DNA of 64,000 nucleotides, from the NCBI RefSeq assembly GCF_022581195.2, contig NC_061473.1:6448001-6512000 (forward strand). Direction: 5' to 3'. The position numbers and the translations under genes are program-made. Source of the DNA: Helicoverpa zea (lineage: Eukaryota; Arthropoda; Insecta; Lepidoptera; Noctuidae). The number at the start of each line of letters is the position of its first letter. Position 1 is the first letter of the stretch. This document shows, piece after piece, positions 60,062 through 64,000 of the stretch. The notes beneath the pieces were generated by a model. The model saw only the letters and a program-made list of their open reading frames with translations, was not told the origin of the DNA and did not search any database.

Positions 60062-60330
60062 AATAATAAATAAATAATGTTAGGACACCTTTTCACACAG
60101 CCCCATGCTAAGTTATTAATTAACTTGTGTTATGGGTGCGAACACTACTGATAAACTACATGTAGCTACACATAAGTATACATATTTATAAATTTTAAAA
60201 CCTTTTGTAACACCCAGACCACAGCCAACAACCATGCTCAACACACAAATAACCACCGAACCGGGAATCGAACCCGGGACCTCAGGTTCGGCAGTCCGGC
60301 ATGGTGACCATTGCGCCATCGAGGTCGTCA
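60062..60330 (-). mobile_element. tRNA-derived SINE, minus strand
   Basis: Read on the minus strand from 60330: GACCTCGATGGCGCAATGGT (A box), CCGAACCTGAGGTCCC, then the B box GGGTTCGATTCCCGG, a body with GGTCTGGGTGTTACAAAAGG and TAACACAAGTTAATTAATAA, and a TTATTTATT tail. The head does not close an acceptor stem, so it is a SINE rather than a functional tRNA gene. It has no sequence in common with SINE-N beyond the pol III boxes. Confidence 0.78.
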
Positions 60331-60334
60331 AATA

Positions 60335-62005
60335 AAAAAATAGAATAAAAGAACCTAAATAAATATAATCATTAAATAAAATAGTAGACAATTAAGTAAT
60401 AGAGGAAAGATAGAATTTGACATTAGACCCATACAAGTAATGTCAATTCCTATCTCTAGTAATGGATTGATAGATTATTGGGAACGGACTTTAGAAGGAA
60501 AATAACAATACCGAGATAGGAAGTGAAAAACGTGTTTTATTAATTTACATACTAATCAAGTAATCATGAATGACGTTTCGTAGACTGACTACGAAAATTG
60601 TTAGATGTCGATAGTTAAATCTTTTTTGAGTCAAGGACGATAGCTATTGAGTTGTCGGCTGTCGAAATTAGCTTTTCTTAATGTCTACCAGTTTTTTTGC
60701 AGTTTAATTGATTAGCTTAGGTTTTGTTATTTATGGATTCGGCTTTAAAACTAAGCAAATAGATCGTCATCTTAGTCTATTAATGAAATACTCTGAAATC
60801 TTAACAAAGACCATTCTTACATTGCAAATATTCTTAAGCTAGCCATTCCTCGCAGTTCCAGTCACGTCCCGACGGAACTACTTCCCGCACCTTGATAAAA
60901 AGTAGGCCATTATTGTTGCTCAGAGTCAAAACCATCTGTGTACCTAACAAATATAATAAACATTTAGTCAGAAATTTTGTCCTGAAAGCTAAACAGACAG
61001 TTTCGCATTTAATTGTAATAAGGCTTATATTACAGCTGTTTTCTATTGTATAACTGTCACTTTTCCCGCCATAGAAGGCGTACATCGACGCTGTGAGACC
61101 ATAGACACAATAGATTACAAACAAGACTGAGGTCGATTGCCCAACAGCGAGCTGACGAACAACGTAGGTGTGAACGATAAACTGTGTTCTTAGTTCAGCC
61201 TTCGTTACTTTTAAAACAGTTTATGAATGAAAGAAGGATAGTTTTGACAGTTCTTTGTCTCTGTATAATAACTGAGTACTGAGTAATTGTGGTTAAATAA
61301 TTTGGGTAACGCAGATAGAATTATAAGGGCCTTACCTGATTAATGTTTGCTCTGTAATCATACCATTTACTCGTAAAAGTTGAGATGTGTAGATGCGTGG
61401 GTACTAGCCTAGTTTTCACACGAATGTTTGAAGTTTTTCCTTCGACCGCGGGCTACAGCTACTTGACAATATAAGAGAATTTTCTAATTTGAAATATACT
61501 CAATTGAAAAATTTCTAAATTGAAACTTGAAATTTTAATTGCTATTTTATTAAAATGTCACTACCAAAGTGTCTCCGTAAATGCTCTCAATATACTTGCA
61601 CTAAAATGTGTTTAAAAAGCAATATCAAGACGAAACGAGTTTTGTAATTAGTTTGTATGTATAGGTAATTATATAGCATGTTTTTTTTTAATTTAATTAA
61701 CATGTTTATAGCTATAGATGCCTACTTAATCAATCTTAATTAGTGTTCAAGTGACATCTCAACACTAATTAGAAGGCTACTGTTGTCATGTGACAACATT
61801 GATATTGTGTCATGTTAACAAAGAATCTATAAGGAAAAAAATAATTTTAATGTATTTTATTTTACCTAGATACTTGCAATTTTCTGTAAAACAATCTATA
61901 CAAATCTAGCATAACTCACAAATCATTTGAAACTTGTAAAAATATAAAGTTCTAGTAGAAACTATTTAACAATTTGGGTACCCTATTATTGATAGGCTAT
62001 ATTCT
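60335..62005. other. Intronic DNA, nothing recognised
   Basis: AT-rich; only a small hairpin (AATTAGTGTT...AACACTAATT, about 61739-61771) stands out. Confidence 0.4.
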
Positions 62006-62007
62006 TA

Positions 62008-62105
62008 CCATGTTTCGGGCACATGCCTCTTCTCACACGGAGAACGAATGAGCGTTAATCACCACGCTTACTCAAACCGGGTTGGCGATTTCAGACTTTT
62101 AAAGC
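62008..62105 (-). mobile_element. SINE 'C' relative, minus strand
   Basis: In reverse: TGAAATCGCCAACCCGGTTT, GCGTGGTGATTAACGCTCAT and GAAGAGGCATGTGCCCGAAA, matching the order of 1108-1232 with many changes. Confidence 0.6.
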
Positions 62106-62747
62106 CAGGTTTCCCCAAGATATTTTATGACGTTACAATTAAGTTGTATGTAATAACCTTTCATTGTAAACTAATATTAAAAAGCAACATTGTTAAGTTA
62201 ACCACCATAAAGTTTAGTTTGCATCGTTCGAACCTTTTTACAGATATTTTCCTTATATGTTTACTTACTTTGTTTATGGTCTGTACATCATACATCGTTT
62301 TACGATCGTAATAATTTGTTATTTTATATTTAAATTCATACTCCGCTTGTTCTATCAGGATATGTTTATTAATTTTTTAAAATGCAGTAAAAATTAAGCG
62401 AACAACTTATCGTTGCTGAATGATTAGATGTGAAACAACTTTCTTGGCCGTAAAATACTAATTGATAACTTTAAACTACTAGTATTTGAGTATAAAACTT
62501 CATAATCTGAGTGCTTAACCTGATGTCTGATGAGAATCGTAGGCTTTTTGATTTAATTACAACAAAATGAGAACTATCCCTAGATCAGCAAAAAAACACA
62601 ATTCTCAAAAAAGTTTCCTACCAAAACAGTCGTTCTTATCAAAATCACATGAAAAAAAACATGACTCTCAAAAGAGTTATTAATCAAAACAGTCTATCAT
62701 ATCATATCCTTTGAAATAAGAATAGAACATTAAAATTGTTGCTAGCA

Positions 62748-62812
62748 TGGTGATGGCCGCTCATACCTTCTCTGTGAGAGGAGGCTAGTCAACAGTAGGA
62801 TAATAAAAAAAT
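62748..62812 (+). mobile_element. Degraded RTE-tail fragment
   Basis: TGAGAGGAGGCTAGTCAACA then GTAGGATAATAAAAAAAT is a decayed version of the GAGGCCTNTGNCCAGCAGTG tail found in SINE C and the RTE element. Confidence 0.45.
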
Positions 62813-62859
62813 CTGTTTATGATGATGATCATATTTATAATTGTTTGTCTGTTCAACAG

Positions 62860-62995
62860 GAGGGCTCAATAGGTCACGACCTGGTGATCCGGCCCATACC
62901 GGACTCGATGACGGCGGCGGCGCAAGACGACGAGATGTTCATGGACCCCTCCAGCATGGCTGATATGGTCTCCATCGATACTGGACTGCCTTTAG
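62860..62995 (+). CDS. Internal coding exon 3 of the ADAMTS-like gene (propeptide)
   Basis: A 136-base exon enters in phase 0 after a TTCAACAG acceptor and leaves in phase 1 at AG|GTACGT (donor at 62996). It reads EGSIGHDLVIRPIPDSM, then an acidic, Met-rich stretch (DDEMFMDPSSMADM) and SIDTGLPL. The G-x-I-G-x-D-L-V-I-x-P motif is the strongest family signal in the gene and points to the propeptide of arthropod M12B metalloproteases. The exon is strikingly GC-rich (GCGGCGGCGCAAGACGACG) compared with its surroundings, as expected of constrained coding sequence in this AT-rich genome. Confidence 0.8.
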
Positions 62996-63298
62996 GTACG
63001 TAATATTTAAAACAGAAGTAGGTAACTGCTAAGGAGTATCTATGCTAATAATCTAAGGCCGGAGAGTTTGTTTTGTTGGAACGTGTCAATCCCAATGGTG
63101 TAGTTCAATGTTAGATAGCCTCTTTATCAAAGAAGGCTTTAGGCTTGTTTTTATTTGTGTGTGTTAAGTAGTTCTTAAGGTACGCGGGTGAAACCTAAGA
63201 AGCTAGCTAGAGAAATAACGACCAATTAGCCTTATGGCAGATTGTCAATGATTGAATAAGTGTCTGAAGTAATCTCATAACTATAAAACGTGTTCCAG
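62996..63298 (+). other. Intron 3 visible of the ADAMTS-like gene
   Basis: Short phase-1 intron of 303 bases, GTACGT donor and TGTTCCAG acceptor. No repeat recognised. Confidence 0.72.
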
Positions 63299-63412
63299 TG
63301 AAAAGAAAAAGGGAAGATCAGGCGAGATTAACACAAGCGCTTAATGGCGCCCAACACGTTATCATCAAACGAGACCCCGCGGACGCAGAACACGACCATT
63401 TAGGAGATTACG
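63299..63412 (+). CDS. Internal coding exon 4 of the ADAMTS-like gene (end of visible propeptide)
   Basis: A 114-base exon follows a TGTTCCAG acceptor (AG at 63297-63298) and stops at G|GTAAGT (donor at 63413). The split codon G|TG gives Val, and reading continues KRKREDQARLTQALNGAQHV then IIKRDPADAEHDHLGDY, with one base left over (phase 1). The basic KRKR could be a furin-type cleavage site, but the following HVIIKRD block looks like propeptide sequence still upstream of the protease domain, so activation probably occurs later. No HExxHxxGxxHD zinc site is present in the window; it should lie on exons beyond base 64000. An ATG-less in-frame extension past the donor is intronic. Confidence 0.72.
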
Positions 63413-64000
63413 GTAAGTCACATACACAAAAATATGAAAAAGAAAACTATAATATCAATGAAATCAGTTTTTTATTGACAAAAGAATAATCGACTAAAAT
63501 TTCGAAGATCTTACTAAAGAACCAAAGACAAGTGCTGACTTTTTATTGAACACTGTTTACTTACTATAATGTAAAAATCATACCATTAATCAAGATGAAA
63601 CATTTCAGCACATGTCATATAAAAACACGAGTTTCTTAACTCGTAAACATGTTTACTCTTCATACAATGATTTATACAGTAAATCATTCTTACCGTAATA
63701 AATCAGCACACAGTAGTGACAACTGCACCGAACAATATTTCCCCATTATTACTTATCTGTGCACGTGCGAGTGCGTCTTCCATAGAGATGTCACGTGCAT
63801 TGCGCATCGATACTTTACAATCGAGATAATCGATTATGTTAATAGGACCGGTTTTAGAATGCCACTACGTATCTCTGTTTCTTGAATGATTTAGCTTAAG
63901 CCGTGTCTGCTGATGTAAACTCGGGAAACGGTTCAGCAAATTACTTTTATTACAATTAGCTACTTTGCGACGTACTTAGACGGTGTAATTTTCTCCTTTA
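63413..64000 (+). other. Start of the next intron, to the window end
   Basis: It follows the GTAAGT donor of the exon ending at 63412. AT-rich, with an ATCGAT-type cluster near 63805-63835; no further exon with acceptor, open frame and donor was recognised. Confidence 0.55.

Larger units (their letters stand above)
58998..62859 (+). other. Intron 2 visible of the ADAMTS-like gene
   Basis: GTAAGT donor and TTCAACAG acceptor, phase 0, 3,862 bases. It holds a MITE (59425-59571), a minus-strand tRNA-headed SINE (60062-60330) and fragments of an RTE-tailed SINE (62008-62105, 62748-62812). The rest shows no recognisable feature. Confidence 0.7.

Noticed and set aside
60251..60330. Functional tRNA gene on the minus strand
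   Set aside because: Good A and B boxes, but the 5' and 3' parts do not form an acceptor stem and the sequence continues into a SINE body and tail.
61739..61771. miRNA-like hairpin
   Set aside because: Only a 10-base stem with a 13-base loop; too short for a pre-miRNA.
63298..63489. Open frame read past the donor at 63413
   Set aside because: The in-frame extension after GTAAGT is AT-rich and intronic; the splice site explains the exon end.

Overview
The window is AT-rich nuclear DNA of a moth, most likely a noctuid. The evidence is spliced exons with GT/AG boundaries, a 22-kb intron, and many interspersed repeats of lepidopteran type. The commonest is a tRNA-headed SINE of the kind abundant in noctuids, with about a dozen copies. 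No bacterial, organellar or viral gene organisation is visible. Species was not determined.

Host gene content is low. Four internal coding exons on the plus strand (36403-36951, 58902-58997, 62860-62995, 63299-63412) join in a consistent frame. Together they encode about 298 residues resembling the N-terminal propeptide of an insect ADAMTS/venom-metalloproteinase-like secreted zinc protease. The signal-peptide exon and the catalytic, disintegrin and thrombospondin parts are not visible; the catalytic part should lie beyond base 64000. A ten-codon ATG exon with a phase-0 donor at 47421-47450, inside the 22-kb intron and below a CRE/E-box-bearing stretch, is a candidate alternative first exon.

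The longest ORF is a mobile-element gene. A full-length 3.14-kb RTE-clade non-LTR retrotransposon (48816-51958) lies in the 22-kb intron in the same sense as the gene. It has an uninterrupted 987-residue endonuclease/reverse-transcriptase ORF, a 30-A tail and a 9-bp target-site duplication.

Layout. 1-36 kb: no confident gene; SINEs (several with clear target-site duplications), nested insertions at 0.8-1.7 kb, MITEs and foldback palindromes. 36.4-37 kb: first visible exon. 37-58.9 kb: giant intron with hairpins, a composite element carrying a 122-bp tandem array (45.7-46.2 kb), the alternative-exon candidate, the RTE element, a 714-bp foldback element (52.8-53.5 kb) and smaller MITEs. 58.9-63.4 kb: three further exons. 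The 3' end of the RTE element is shared by short non-autonomous insertions in the window, suggesting that they use its machinery. Several MITEs carry 3-bp TAA/TTA duplications typical of PIF/Harbinger transposition.
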